From the NCBI GenBank assembly GCA_029857855.1, contig JAOUGG010000003.1, positions 1 through 20,063 on the forward strand: 20,063 nt of DNA. Direction: 5' to 3'. The position numbers were made by a program, and so were the translations under genes. Shown one piece after another: positions 1 through 6,844 of this stretch. The stretch comes from Acidimicrobiia bacterium. Lineage in GTDB: Bacteria; Actinomycetota; Acidimicrobiia; Acidimicrobiales; SZUA-35. The notes below the pieces were generated by a model, which had not been told where the DNA came from, searched no databases, and saw only the letters and a list, made by a program, of their open reading frames with translations. The stretch's first letter is position 1; each line of letters starts with the position of its first letter.

Positions 1-766
1 TGAGATCGATGCGGATCATCGTAAACTCGGGATCGGCGGCGGAGAACAAGCCGGTCATGAGATGGAGCAGCCCGTCTCCGGTCAGCTCAACGGCCGCCAG
101 ACTGTGGCCCTGGGGAACGGGCGAGGCGTTCGGCGACGGCTCGGCGTCGAGATCGTCGACGGGAAGCGTGACGATGGCGTTGCGCGGATCGACGAGGTAG
201 AGCAGGCCGGCGAAGTCTCCGACCATTCGCCCCGTCACGTCGTAGACGTCGACCTGACCGTCGGCCAGGTCGACCCGCAGCAGACGCCCGGAATGCTGAG
301 CGAACACGTGATAGCGGGTGAGCGCCGAATCGAGGTCGCTCACGTCGACCGTGGACTGATCGGGGTCGACGGTGGTCGACGTCGAACCGCCCTCGTCGAC
401 CGCCGCGTCGGCGGCACCGCTGTCGGCGGTCGAGGCCGACGTTGGCGTGGTCGCGGTCGCCGCGTCGAGGTCGCCTGCCAACCCCTCGACCTCGGTGGTC
501 GGAGCGCGGAACAGGTTCCAGACGACGAAGGCCAGCACCACTCCAACGGCCAGGAGCCGCAGCGGATGCGTGAGCCCCCGCCGAACGCCCGGCGCACGAA
601 CAGCAGCGTCGTGGGACTGATCGGTCGACGTCAACCAGTGCGACTTGTCGGTGCCGGAGATCACCTCCGCTCCGGCCGCCCGGGGGGAGACCAGCGGCAG
701 CCCGCACTCCGAGCAGAAGCGAGCCGTCGACGCCGACTCGTGGCCGCAGCTGGTGCAGGAGGTCAC
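1..766 (-). CDS. Zinc-ribbon, single-pass membrane protein (3' end outside window)
   Basis: Open minus-strand frame from a GTG at 766 to the window edge, at least 255 codons, with no stop. The N-terminus carries a zinc ribbon with two CxxC knuckles (MTSCTSC at residues 1-7 and FCSEC at 17-21). A hydrophobic segment (about residues 69-87, ending FVVWNLFR) is probably a transmembrane helix. A Thr/Ser/Ala/Asp-rich linker (about 95-140) follows, then a beta-rich part (YHVFAQHSGRLLRVDLADG and onwards) that would lie outside the cell. The start is supported by GAGG four bases upstream and by the immediate zinc ribbon. No catalytic motif is visible. The layout (cytosolic zinc ribbon, helix, extracytoplasmic domain) suggests a sensor or envelope protein, but I cannot name the function. 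The 3' end is missing. Confidence 0.75.
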   Translation of the reverse strand, partial: MTSCTSCGHESASTARFCSECGLPLVSPRAAGAEVISGTDKSHWLTSTDQSHDAAVRAPGVRRGLTHPLRLLAVGVVLAFVVWNLFRAPTTEVEGLAGDLDAATATTPTSASTADSGAADAAVDEGGSTSTTVDPDQSTVDVSDLDSALTRYHVFAQHSGRLLRVDLADGQVDVYDVTGRMVGDFAGLLYLVDPRNAIVTLPVDDLDAEPSPNASPVPQGHSLAAVELTGDGLLHLMTGLFSAADPEFTMIRIDL

Positions 767-801
767 AGTACCTCAACAGTACTCGCCCCTCGCCCTCCCG
801 A

Positions 802-916
802 TTCTGCGCGCGTCAGGTGACAACCAGTGTCACCTGAGCTGCAAATTTCGGGAGCGGCTACGTTCTGCGCGCGTCAAACGGGAACCAGTGCCGCCCTGGC
901 TGCAAATTTCGGGGAG
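802..916. repeat. Two tandem copies of a ~53-bp intergenic repeat
   Basis: Copy 1 is 802-854 and copy 2 is 863-916, a period of 61 bp. Both begin TTCTGCGCGCGTCA, share ACCAGTG in the middle and end GCTGCAAATTTCGGG(G)AG. The middle parts differ. In copy 1 it forms a perfect inverted repeat; in copy 2 that pairing is lost. The pair fills most of the gap between the helicase stop and the zinc-ribbon gene. It encodes nothing convincing. The well-conserved ends with a variable core suggest a dispersed repeat family or paired regulatory sites. Confidence 0.8.
813..837. terminator. Perfect 10-bp palindrome with 5-nt loop (terminator or operator)
   Basis: TCAGGTGACA (813-822), loop ACCAG, TGTCACCTGA (828-837). 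It lies downstream of the helicase and 47 to 71 bases upstream of the zinc-ribbon GTG, both on the minus strand. It could end helicase transcripts or act as an operator for the next gene. No U-run follows on either strand, so classical intrinsic termination is not proven. Confidence 0.4.
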
Positions 917-932
917 GGAGGTGGGGTGGGGG

Positions 933-3176
933 CTAGATCTTTTCGAGGGGCGCCCAGGCCAGGAGCAGCGTCTTCTGGCCGACCGAGGGGAAGTTGACGA
1001 CGACCTCGGCCTTGTCGCCGAGACCGTCGATCCCAAGGATCACGCCCTCGCCCCACTTCTTGTGCGCCACGTCGTCGCCGATCTTGAAGTCGACGTCACC
1101 GGCGCCCGACCGGGTCGGACCCTGTGGCCTCAACGCGGCGTCGACGATCCGGTCACGCCCGGTGAACGACGACGAGGCCGTGCCTCCCCCACCGGCCCGA
1201 TTGCCGCCCCGGCCGAAGACCGACCTCGCCCGGCTGCGGGAGTCACGACTACCGGGAGCGTCGGCCACGAGCTCGGACGGGATCTCATCGAGGAACCGGC
1301 TGGCCGGGTTGTAGCCGGTCTGGCCGAAGAGCAGGCGGGACCACGCATTGGTCAGGTACAAGCGCTGCTGAGCTCGGGTGATACCCACGTAGGCCAGCCG
1401 CCGCTCCTCCTCCATCTCGTCGGGATCGGTGAGCGAGCGCATGTGGGGAAAGATGCCGTCCTCCAGCCCGATGATGACGACGACCGGGAACTCGAGGCCC
1501 TTGGCCGCATGCAGGGTCATCAGCACGACCGACGAGTCGTCGTCGGTGATGGCATCGGAGTCGGTGACGAGGCTCACCTGCTCCAGGAACTCGTCGATCT
1601 CGTCGAACTGCTGGGCCGTGCCGACGAGCTCCTGCAGGTTCTCGAGCCGACCCTCGGCCTCGATCGAGTTGTCATCCTCCAACTCGGCCACGTAGCCGGT
1701 GTCGCGCAGGATGGCCTCGAGCGCAGCGGCCGGACCCTCGGCCAGTTCCTCGGTGAACGAGTCGAGCAGCGACAGGAACCCGGCGATGCCCTTCAGCGAT
1801 CGACCGCTGACGCCGGCCTCGTCGGCCCGCCGGAGGGCGTCGATGAAGGTCATGGCGTTGGTTCGGGCGAACGATTCGACCTTGGCCACGGTGGTGTCGC
1901 CGACACCCCGCTTGGGCACGTTGATGATGCGTTTGATCGAAACCTCGTCGGCCGGGTTCGACGCCGCCTTCAGGTAGGCGACGGCGTCCTTGATCTCCCG
2001 GCGATCGTAGAAGCGTGTGCCGCCCACGACCTTGTAGGGGATGCCGACCCGCATGAAGTAGTCCTCGATGACGCGGGACTGGGCGTTGGTCCGGTAGAAC
2101 ACCGCCATCTCGCCCCAGCGAAAATCGCCGGTGTCATGTAGCTGGGCCAGCTCGCCGGCCACGAACTGGCTCTCGTCGACCTCGTCGTCGGCGTGGTACC
2201 GGATGATCCGGTCGCCGCCGCCCTGATCGGTCCACAGATTCTTCGGCTTGCGACCGAAGTTGTTGGCGATCACCGAGTTGGCGGCATCGAGGATCGTCTG
2301 GGTCGAGCGATAGTTCTGCTCCAACAGCACCACGGTGGTGTCGGGGAAGGCGTGTTCGAACTCGATGATGTTGCGGATGTCCGCCCCGCGGAAGCGATAG
2401 ACCGACTGGTCGGAGTCGCCGACCACGGTGACGTTGCCGTGAGCCGAAGCCAGCTTGACAACCAGTTCGTTCTGCACGCCGTTGGTGTCCTGGTACTCGT
2501 CGACCAGGATGTGTTTGAAGCGACGCTGGTAGTAGGCGAGCGTCTCCGGCGCCTTCCGGAACAGTTTGACCGAGTTCAACAGCAGATCGTCGAAGTCCAT
2601 GGCCGAGGCCTGCTGCAACCGCTTCTGGTATTCGACGTAGATATCGGCGGCCCGCTTCTGCATGCCGACACCCTCGTTTCCCTCGGCCCGGGCCTGAAAC
2701 GCCGCGGCGTCGAAGCCGTCGTTCTTGGCCGACGAGATGATGGCCTGGACGGCTCGGGGCTGGTAGCGCTTCGGGTCGAGACCGAGATCACGGATGACAT
2801 AGCCGGTGAGGCGTACGGCGTCGGCCTGATCGTAGATCGTGAAGTTCGACGGGAACCCGATGATGTCGGCCTCCCGGCGGAGGATCCGTACACAGGCCGA
2901 GTGGAACGTCGAGACCCACATCTTCTCGGCGACCGGACCCACGAGGGCACCCACCCGATATTTCATTTCGTCGGCGGCCTTGTTGGTGAAGGTGATGGCC
3001 AGGATCTCGAACGGCGAGGCCCCCTCGTCGATCAGCCACGCGATGCGGCGGGTCAGCACCCGGGTCTTGCCCGACCCGGCGCCGGCCATCACGAGAAGAG
3101 GGCCGCCGCTGTGGGTCACGGCGTCGTGTTGAGCCGGATTGAGGCCGTCGAGAATGATGGGGGCGGTCGTCGTCAT
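933..3176 (-). CDS. pcrA: UvrD/PcrA-family ATP-dependent DNA helicase
   Basis: Superfamily 1A 3'-5' DNA helicase of 747 aa, the usual PcrA length, acting in repair and in removing protein blocks ahead of replication. Motifs visible in order: Q-motif Gln16; Walker A AGAGSGKT (31-38); motif Ia TFTNKAADEM (62-71); Walker B VDEYQDTN (225-232); motif III GDSDQSVYRFRGAD (253-266); motif IV QNYRST (287-292); then a TLHAAKGLEF motif V and an RRLAYVGITRAQ motif VI. After a Gly/Ser/Arg-rich linker the C-terminus has the Tudor-like PcrA tail (GDDVAHKKWGEG, ending LLAWAPLEKI) that binds RNA polymerase in studied homologues. The ATG overlaps the stop of the upstream TetR gene (ATGA), so translation is probably coupled. 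Only a weak GGA lies upstream. The gene looks intact. Confidence 0.97.
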   Translation of the reverse strand: MTTTAPIILDGLNPAQHDAVTHSGGPLLVMAGAGSGKTRVLTRRIAWLIDEGASPFEILAITFTNKAADEMKYRVGALVGPVAEKMWVSTFHSACVRILRREADIIGFPSNFTIYDQADAVRLTGYVIRDLGLDPKRYQPRAVQAIISSAKNDGFDAAAFQARAEGNEGVGMQKRAADIYVEYQKRLQQASAMDFDDLLLNSVKLFRKAPETLAYYQRRFKHILVDEYQDTNGVQNELVVKLASAHGNVTVVGDSDQSVYRFRGADIRNIIEFEHAFPDTTVVLLEQNYRSTQTILDAANSVIANNFGRKPKNLWTDQGGGDRIIRYHADDEVDESQFVAGELAQLHDTGDFRWGEMAVFYRTNAQSRVIEDYFMRVGIPYKVVGGTRFYDRREIKDAVAYLKAASNPADEVSIKRIINVPKRGVGDTTVAKVESFARTNAMTFIDALRRADEAGVSGRSLKGIAGFLSLLDSFTEELAEGPAAALEAILRDTGYVAELEDDNSIEAEGRLENLQELVGTAQQFDEIDEFLEQVSLVTDSDAITDDDSSVVLMTLHAAKGLEFPVVVIIGLEDGIFPHMRSLTDPDEMEEERRLAYVGITRAQQRLYLTNAWSRLLFGQTGYNPASRFLDEIPSELVADAPGSRDSRSRARSVFGRGGNRAGGGGTASSSFTGRDRIVDAALRPQGPTRSGAGDVDFKIGDDVAHKKWGEGVILGIDGLGDKAEVVVNFPSVGQKTLLLAWAPLEKI

Positions 3177-3820
3177 GGCAGTTCCAACCCTACCTCAGCC
3201 CGATGCCGCAACGCCCGTGTCAGCCCGTTCTCGTACAGCTCGTCGAGGCTTCCGGTGTCGGCCGGACCCATGCCGACGAGTTCGAGCATCACATAGCCGT
3301 GGACGGTGGCGTAGAGATGATAGGCGGCGGCCGGGGGATCGATGTCGCCGGGAACCGTTGTGGCATCGGCCACGGCGTCGACCAGGAACTGAAAGGACAC
3401 GGCAGCTCGTTGGGCCGCCCGTTCGCTCGGCTCGAAATCGGGCACGGCCCGCCCGAACATCACCAGATAGTGGGTCGGATTGGCCAGCGCCCATCGACGG
3501 TAGGCCCGGCCTGCTTCGGCCAAATCGCCCGAGTGGTAGTGAGGGGTGAGGGATTCGTCAAAGGATTCGAAGCCGTCGAGGAAGATGGCCTCCACCAACC
3601 CGTGCTTGCCGCCGAAATGGGTGTAGATCCCCGTCGTCGAACAGCCGGCTCTGTCGGTGATGTTGCGCACGGTGAGTGCGGCGGCCCCATCGTGCTGTAG
3701 GACGCTGAGCGCGGCTTCGAGCAGCGTCCGTCGCATATCAGGAAGTGACGCTGCAGAGGGTGACGCTGCACGAGGTGACACAGCAGGTGGTGACGCAGCA
3801 GGAGTTGACCGGACGACCAT
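3173..3820 (-). CDS. TetR-family transcriptional regulator
   Basis: 215-aa regulator. The helix-turn-helix domain is at about residues 30-80 (TVRNITDRAGCSTTGIYTHF, 50-69). The C-terminal ligand domain contains YRRWALANPTHYLVMFGRA, typical of the WHG-type TetR C-terminal domain. Residues about 5-29 are an unusual Ser-Pro-Ala pentapeptide repeat. ATG 3820 has no Shine-Dalgarno but a TAACTT -10-like box ends 8 bases upstream, fitting a leaderless mRNA. The alternative start is Met29 (3736), just before the HTH domain. The gene diverges from the carotenoid oxygenase across two near-palindromes, so it probably controls that gene and itself. Its stop overlaps the helicase ATG, so both likely share a transcript. 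The ligand cannot be inferred; an apocarotenoid or aromatic compound is a guess from the neighbour. Confidence 0.9.
   Translation of the reverse strand: MVVRSTPAASPPAVSPRAASPSAASLPDMRRTLLEAALSVLQHDGAAALTVRNITDRAGCSTTGIYTHFGGKHGLVEAIFLDGFESFDESLTPHYHSGDLAEAGRAYRRWALANPTHYLVMFGRAVPDFEPSERAAQRAAVSFQFLVDAVADATTVPGDIDPPAAAYHLYATVHGYVMLELVGMGPADTGSLDELYENGLTRALRHRAEVGLELP
3746..3810. repeat. 15-bp tandem repeat in the TetR 5' end
   Basis: TGAC (TTGAC in the last unit) recurs at exactly 15-bp steps, starting at 3746, 3761, 3776, 3791 and 3806. Most units read TGACGCNGCANG-like. On the minus strand each unit encodes five residues of the form S-P-x-A-A/V, at the extreme N-terminus of the TetR protein. 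Confidence 0.8.
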
Positions 3821-3883
3821 CTGTAACTAAGTTATGTCTATAACTAAGTTACAGCAACACCACCAACGTTACGGAGTCGTGCA
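3821..3883. promoter_or_regulatory. Divergent promoter/operator between TetR and the dioxygenase
   Basis: The near-palindrome TAACTAAGTTA occurs twice, at 3824-3834 and 3841-3851, 17 bp apart, and the whole 3822-3853 block is itself an imperfect palindrome (TGTAAC...GTTACA). The minus-strand reading of copy 1 contains TAACTT, a -10-like box ending 8 bases before the TetR ATG. Copy 2 on the plus strand contains TAAGTT (3845-3850), a -10-like box for the dioxygenase gene. GGAG at 3873-3876 is its ribosome site, 7 bases from the ATG. A TetR dimer bound here would block both promoters. Confidence 0.7.
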
Positions 3884-5266
3884 ATGACCGCAACCGACGT
3901 CAACATCTATCTCGCAGGGAACTACGCCCCCGTCGCCGAGGAGGTCACGGCCTTCGACCTAGCGGTCGTCGGCGAACTCCCCGCCGAGCTCAACGGCCGT
4001 TACCTGCGCAACGGCCCGAACCCTGCCGGCGACGTCGACGTGCGCTCGCGCCACGCCACCCACCACTGGTTCACCGGCGACGGCATGGTTCACGGCATTC
4101 GCCTGCGGGAGGGGAAGGCCGAGTGGTACCGCAACCGGTATGTCGGATCGGCCGGGCTCAGCAGGCTCCGGGGCGAATCCGATATCAACGGACCCAACTG
4201 GAGCGGCATCGGCTTCGGGCCAAACACCAACGTCGGCGGTTTCGCCGGTCGAACCTGGGCCATGATGGAGGCCGGTGCCACGCCCGTCGAGCTGACCTAC
4301 GAGCTGGAAACCGTCGCCCGCAACGACTTCGACGGCACCCTCCCCGGCGCCTTCACCGCCCATCCCAAGTTCGACCCCGACTCCGGCGAGATGCACGCCA
4401 TGGTCTACGCCTGGGCCCAATGGCTGGACCACGTGCAGTACGTGATCGTCGGGCCCGACGGCAGGGTGAGCCGTACCGTCGACATCGGTCTCCCCGGCAT
4501 GACGATGCTGCACGACATGGCACTCACCGAGCGCTATGCCCTCGTGTTCGATCAGCCCTGCACGGTGGATCTCGATCTCGCTTTCGCCGGTCGATTCCCC
4601 TTCCGCTGGAATCCGGACTACGGCAACCGGGTCGGTCTGCTCCCCCGCAACGGCGACGCCGCCGACATCACCTGGATCGATGTGCCCATCGGGTACTCCT
4701 ACCACCCGATGAACTCCTATGACACCGTCGACGGTGGCGTCGTCGTCGACCTGTGCGTGTTCGACAAGATGTTCGACGCCGACATCCTCGGTCCGTTCGA
4801 GAACCTCCCAAGGCTGGAGCGCTGGGAGCTCGACCCCGCCCGGCGGACATCATCGGTCACCGTCATCGACGAGTCCGCCAACGAGTTCCCTCGGACACGG
4901 GGCTCCTTGTCGACCAAGCCGTACCGGTACGGCTACTGTGTCGGCGTGTCGAACGAACCGGGCGAACGGTGGACGACGATCAAGCACGACCTGGAGACCG
5001 GCGCCCGCCACGAGTTCGACCACGGCCCCGGTCGCGCTGCCGGCGAGGCGGTGTTCGTGGCCCGTGACGGCGGCGAGTCGGAGGACGACGGCTGGTTGTT
5101 GACCTTCGTCCACGACCAGAACGAGGGATCGGCCGAGTTCGTGGTGCTCGATGCCCGTGACTTCGAGCGGGGCTACGTCGCCCGGGTCCCACTCCCCCAG
5201 CGGGTTCCGTTCGGCTTCCACGGCAACTGGATCAGCGACCGCGCCGTCGCTCCCCCACCCCACTAG
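3884..5266 (+). CDS. Carotenoid oxygenase / carotenoid-cleavage-type dioxygenase
   Basis: 460-aa member of the RPE65/carotenoid cleavage dioxygenase family, non-haem Fe(II) enzymes that split a C=C bond of carotenoids, apocarotenoids or stilbene-like substrates. Family blocks are in order: ELNGRYLRNGPNP (about 35-47), HHWFTGDGMVHGI (60-72), FTAHPKFDP (157-165), MLHDMALTE (208-216), SYHPMNSYD (272-280) and PFGFHGNW (442-449). The four iron-ligand histidines are therefore H160, H210, H274 and H446, all present. ATG 3884 has GGAG 7 bases upstream. No signal peptide is seen, so it is probably cytosolic. It diverges from a TetR regulator with shared operators, so expression is probably substrate-induced. 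No carotenoid synthesis gene is in the window, so the substrate stays open: carotenoid, lignostilbene or similar. Confidence 0.95.
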   Translation: MTATDVNIYLAGNYAPVAEEVTAFDLAVVGELPAELNGRYLRNGPNPAGDVDVRSRHATHHWFTGDGMVHGIRLREGKAEWYRNRYVGSAGLSRLRGESDINGPNWSGIGFGPNTNVGGFAGRTWAMMEAGATPVELTYELETVARNDFDGTLPGAFTAHPKFDPDSGEMHAMVYAWAQWLDHVQYVIVGPDGRVSRTVDIGLPGMTMLHDMALTERYALVFDQPCTVDLDLAFAGRFPFRWNPDYGNRVGLLPRNGDAADITWIDVPIGYSYHPMNSYDTVDGGVVVDLCVFDKMFDADILGPFENLPRLERWELDPARRTSSVTVIDESANEFPRTRGSLSTKPYRYGYCVGVSNEPGERWTTIKHDLETGARHEFDHGPGRAAGEAVFVARDGGESEDDGWLLTFVHDQNEGSAEFVVLDARDFERGYVARVPLPQRVPFGFHGNWISDRAVAPPPH

Positions 5267-5316
5267 AACTTTGTGCTCCCAACGACCCAATGGAGGGTCG
5301 CCGGCGGCACGAAGTT
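5267..5316. terminator. Nested hairpin between convergent genes, likely bidirectional terminator
   Basis: AACTTTGTGC (5267-5276) pairs with GCACGAAGTT (5307-5316), 10 bp with one G-T wobble, starting right after the dioxygenase stop. Inside, CGACCC (5283-5288) pairs with GGGTCG (5295-5300) around a 6-nt loop. It lies between two convergent genes. No strong U-run is present. Confidence 0.5.
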
Positions 5317-5332
5317 CGGTCGTGGGTTTGGT

Positions 5333-5503
5333 CTATCCCGCTGCTGCCTCGGAAGAAGCGGCCCGCAGCCGTTCATGGAGCTTCTCACGCAGCTCGTCGG
5401 GTTCGACCTCGTTCCAGGTTCGTCGTCGACGGGCTACGACGACACCGGTGGCGGTCGCGACCCCGGCCAAACCGGCCAGACCAAGCAGCTTCCAGGCGTT
5501 CAC
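5333..5503 (-). CDS. Small 56-aa membrane-anchored protein
   Basis: GTG 5503 to TAG 5333 encodes 56 aa. Residues 4-24 are a Gly/Ala/Val-rich hydrophobic helix (WKLLGLAGLAGVATATGVVV), followed by an RRRR stop-transfer patch (25-28). A charged amphipathic tail (EVEPDELREKLHERLRAA, about 32-49) has a helix-forming pattern. An in-frame stop lies three codons upstream of the GTG, so the start cannot move far. A TACCAT -10-like box lies 7 bases upstream of the GTG, fitting a leaderless transcript; AGGG is also nearby. The design (N-terminal anchor, basic patch, cytosolic acidic/basic helix) and dense G/C third positions support real coding. I do not recognise a function. It occupies the strand opposite a false upstream extension of the hydrolase gene. 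Confidence 0.65.
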   Translation of the reverse strand: MNAWKLLGLAGLAGVATATGVVVARRRRTWNEVEPDELREKLHERLRAASSEAAAG

Positions 5504-5524
5504 CTGCCCTATGGTAGGCGTCCG
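5504..5524. promoter_or_regulatory. 21-bp divergent start region with shared -10 box
   Basis: TATGGT (5510-5515) read on plus lies 9 bases before the hydrolase ATG. The overlapping TACCAT (complement of 5511-5516) read on minus lies 7 bases before the small protein's GTG. Both fit TANNNT -10 boxes of leaderless or near-leaderless actinobacterial mRNAs. GGTAGG (5513-5518) could alternatively be the hydrolase ribosome site. Confidence 0.45.
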
Positions 5525-6151
5525 ATGGCAAAGACTCTTTCATTGGCCGACGCCGCGGCGACGACCGGCACCGGAGACGTCTGGTTGTTCCGCGGCCACA
5601 GCCCGGCCGACCGGGTGATCCGCTTCGCCACCAACAGCCCGATCAACCACGTCGGCATGGCCGTCGCCATCGACGACCTCCCGCCCCTCCTCTGGCACGG
5701 AGAGCTCGGCCGATCCCTGCCCGACGTCTGGACCGGAACCCGCAAGCGCGGCCCTCAACTCCATCGCCTCGAGGACGCGGTCTCCACGTGGGTGCATCGC
5801 TACGGGCAACGGGCCTGGTTTCGACAGATCGACATCGAAGCCACCCGGGAGATGGAGGACGCCGCGCTGGCCGCGATCAACGAACTCGTCGACCGACCGT
5901 TCCCCAAAGCCCTGTCGCTTGGCGTGCGCTGGGTCAAGGGACGGTTCCGCCGTCCAGTGTCGTTCGAAGATCTGTACTGCGCCGAGCAGGTCGCGCTCAC
6001 CTACCAGCGGATGGGCCTGCTCAACGGCGATCGACCTCCCAACTGGTACGACCCGGGCCGATTCTGGAGCGGCGACCGCCTGGAGCTGATCGGTGCGGCT
6101 CTCGGTCCGGAGATCGAGATCGTCGACGTGCCCCCGCTCGCCAAACGCTGA
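5525..6151 (+). CDS. YiiX/YebB-like permuted NlpC/P60 (papain-like) cysteine hydrolase
   Basis: 208-aa protein of the permuted papain-like YiiX/C92 group. The catalytic His comes first, in INHVGMAVAI (H42), after a GDVWLFRG strand (17-24). The Cys comes late, in FEDLYCAEQVALTYQRMG (C152). This order, opposite to classical NlpC/P60, is the hallmark of the group. Members are thought to cleave amide or ester bonds in lipids or cell-wall-related molecules; the substrate here is unknown. No signal peptide or membrane helix is seen. ATG 5525 is preferred over in-frame starts further up (to 5273), because those codons lie opposite the small membrane protein and do not look like protein. The TGTGDVW strand follows soon after ATG 5525. 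Confidence 0.85.
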   Translation: MAKTLSLADAAATTGTGDVWLFRGHSPADRVIRFATNSPINHVGMAVAIDDLPPLLWHGELGRSLPDVWTGTRKRGPQLHRLEDAVSTWVHRYGQRAWFRQIDIEATREMEDAALAAINELVDRPFPKALSLGVRWVKGRFRRPVSFEDLYCAEQVALTYQRMGLLNGDRPPNWYDPGRFWSGDRLELIGAALGPEIEIVDVPPLAKR

Positions 6152-6205
6152 TCCTGGGGAACCGGTGGCGGATGGTCGGCGATCTCGACCGGTCGACGCA
6201 ATGAG

Positions 6206-6571
6206 CTACCTCTCCCCGCGGCTCCCCCGACGCGTCGTTGGCCCACCATCAACTTGTCCACCCGGGCCCGGGCCTCCGCCGGCAGCCCGTCGGCCGGCCC
6301 GATTGAGAGAGCCGGCGTCAGCTTGGTCGCCCCGTTTGAGATCCGGGTGGGGTGCGATCCCTTCCTCATCGATCGACAAGGCATTGACGACGGGTTTCAT
6401 CGTTGGGGCAACCCGGCCAATCACCTTGTCCCAGATCTCCTGTTGGTCGTCGAGCCCGGTGATCGAGGGTCCGAACCGCAACACATCTACGATCTGAAGC
6501 CTGCCGTCAGTCTCAACCATTGCTGTCAGGCCATCACTGCCGTGCTGATCCAAGAGCCAGAACCTGCTCAC
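6206..6571 (-). pseudogene. Doubtful hypothetical ORF, possibly a decayed or frameshifted gene
   Basis: GTG 6571 to TAG 6206 encodes 121 aa. The first ~80 residues look protein-like (FWLLDQHGSDGLTAMVETDG, then VDVLRFGPSI and DDQQEIWDKVIGRVAPTM), with codon use looser than in neighbours. The last ~40 residues are Gly/Arg/Pro-rich and look out of frame. From about 6330 downwards a different minus frame (PALSIGPADGLPAEARARVD) reads more naturally, suggesting a frameshift, but that frame stays open into the antisense of the hydrolase with no natural end. No family is recognised. It may be a fragment of a transferred gene, or a short real gene with an odd tail. Confidence 0.35.
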
Positions 6572-6772
6572 AGCCGAACGTCCTTGCTTAGTCGGTAGGT
6601 CTGACAGCAGTCTAGACCGTCCTACTCAGTCCACGGCCACGCCCGGCTACTGCCACCACCATGGCCCGAGCACTCGCGCGTCCTTCCTGACGACTTGATG
6701 GCCGTTGGCGCCAACAGTTTCTGCCTTGGGCACGAGCTACGCCTACTGCCAGCGCCAACCCCACCCCACCCC

Positions 6773-6822
6773 CGTTCTGGCGGCTGTAGACCACCGATAC
6801 CGCACCCTGCAACCGCCAGTTG
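6773..6822. repeat. 50-bp hairpin repeat, copy 1
   Basis: Identical over 50 bp to 6845-6894, same orientation, 72 bp apart. The unit begins CGTTCTGGCGGCTGTAG and ends CTGCAACCGCCAGTTG. Its ends pair: CTGGCGGCTGTAG (6777-6789) with CTGCAACCGCCAG (6807-6819), a 13-bp stem with one mismatch and one wobble around a 17-nt loop. This is REP-like architecture. Confidence 0.85.
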
Positions 6823-6844
6823 GGGTGGACTGGGGTTCTCGGCT

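Noticed and set aside
87..776. 229-codon minus-strand open frame overlapping the zinc-ribbon gene
   Set aside because: Out of frame with the clear CxxC zinc ribbon and helix; Arg/Gly-rich shadow.
645..2141. 498-codon plus-strand open frame
   Set aside because: Antisense to the helicase, with Asp/Gly/Val/Arg-rich composition typical of the reverse of a high-GC gene; no motif.
2193..3296. 367-codon plus-strand open frame
   Set aside because: Antisense to the helicase and the TetR end; no domain, reverse-strand composition.
3746..3810. Iteron-type replication origin
   Set aside because: 15-bp repeats are in frame and coding, with no Rep gene or AT-rich unwinding region beside them.
5273..5524. 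84-codon in-frame extension of the YiiX-like hydrolase
   Set aside because: Lies opposite the small membrane protein and the terminator hairpin, and lacks family similarity.
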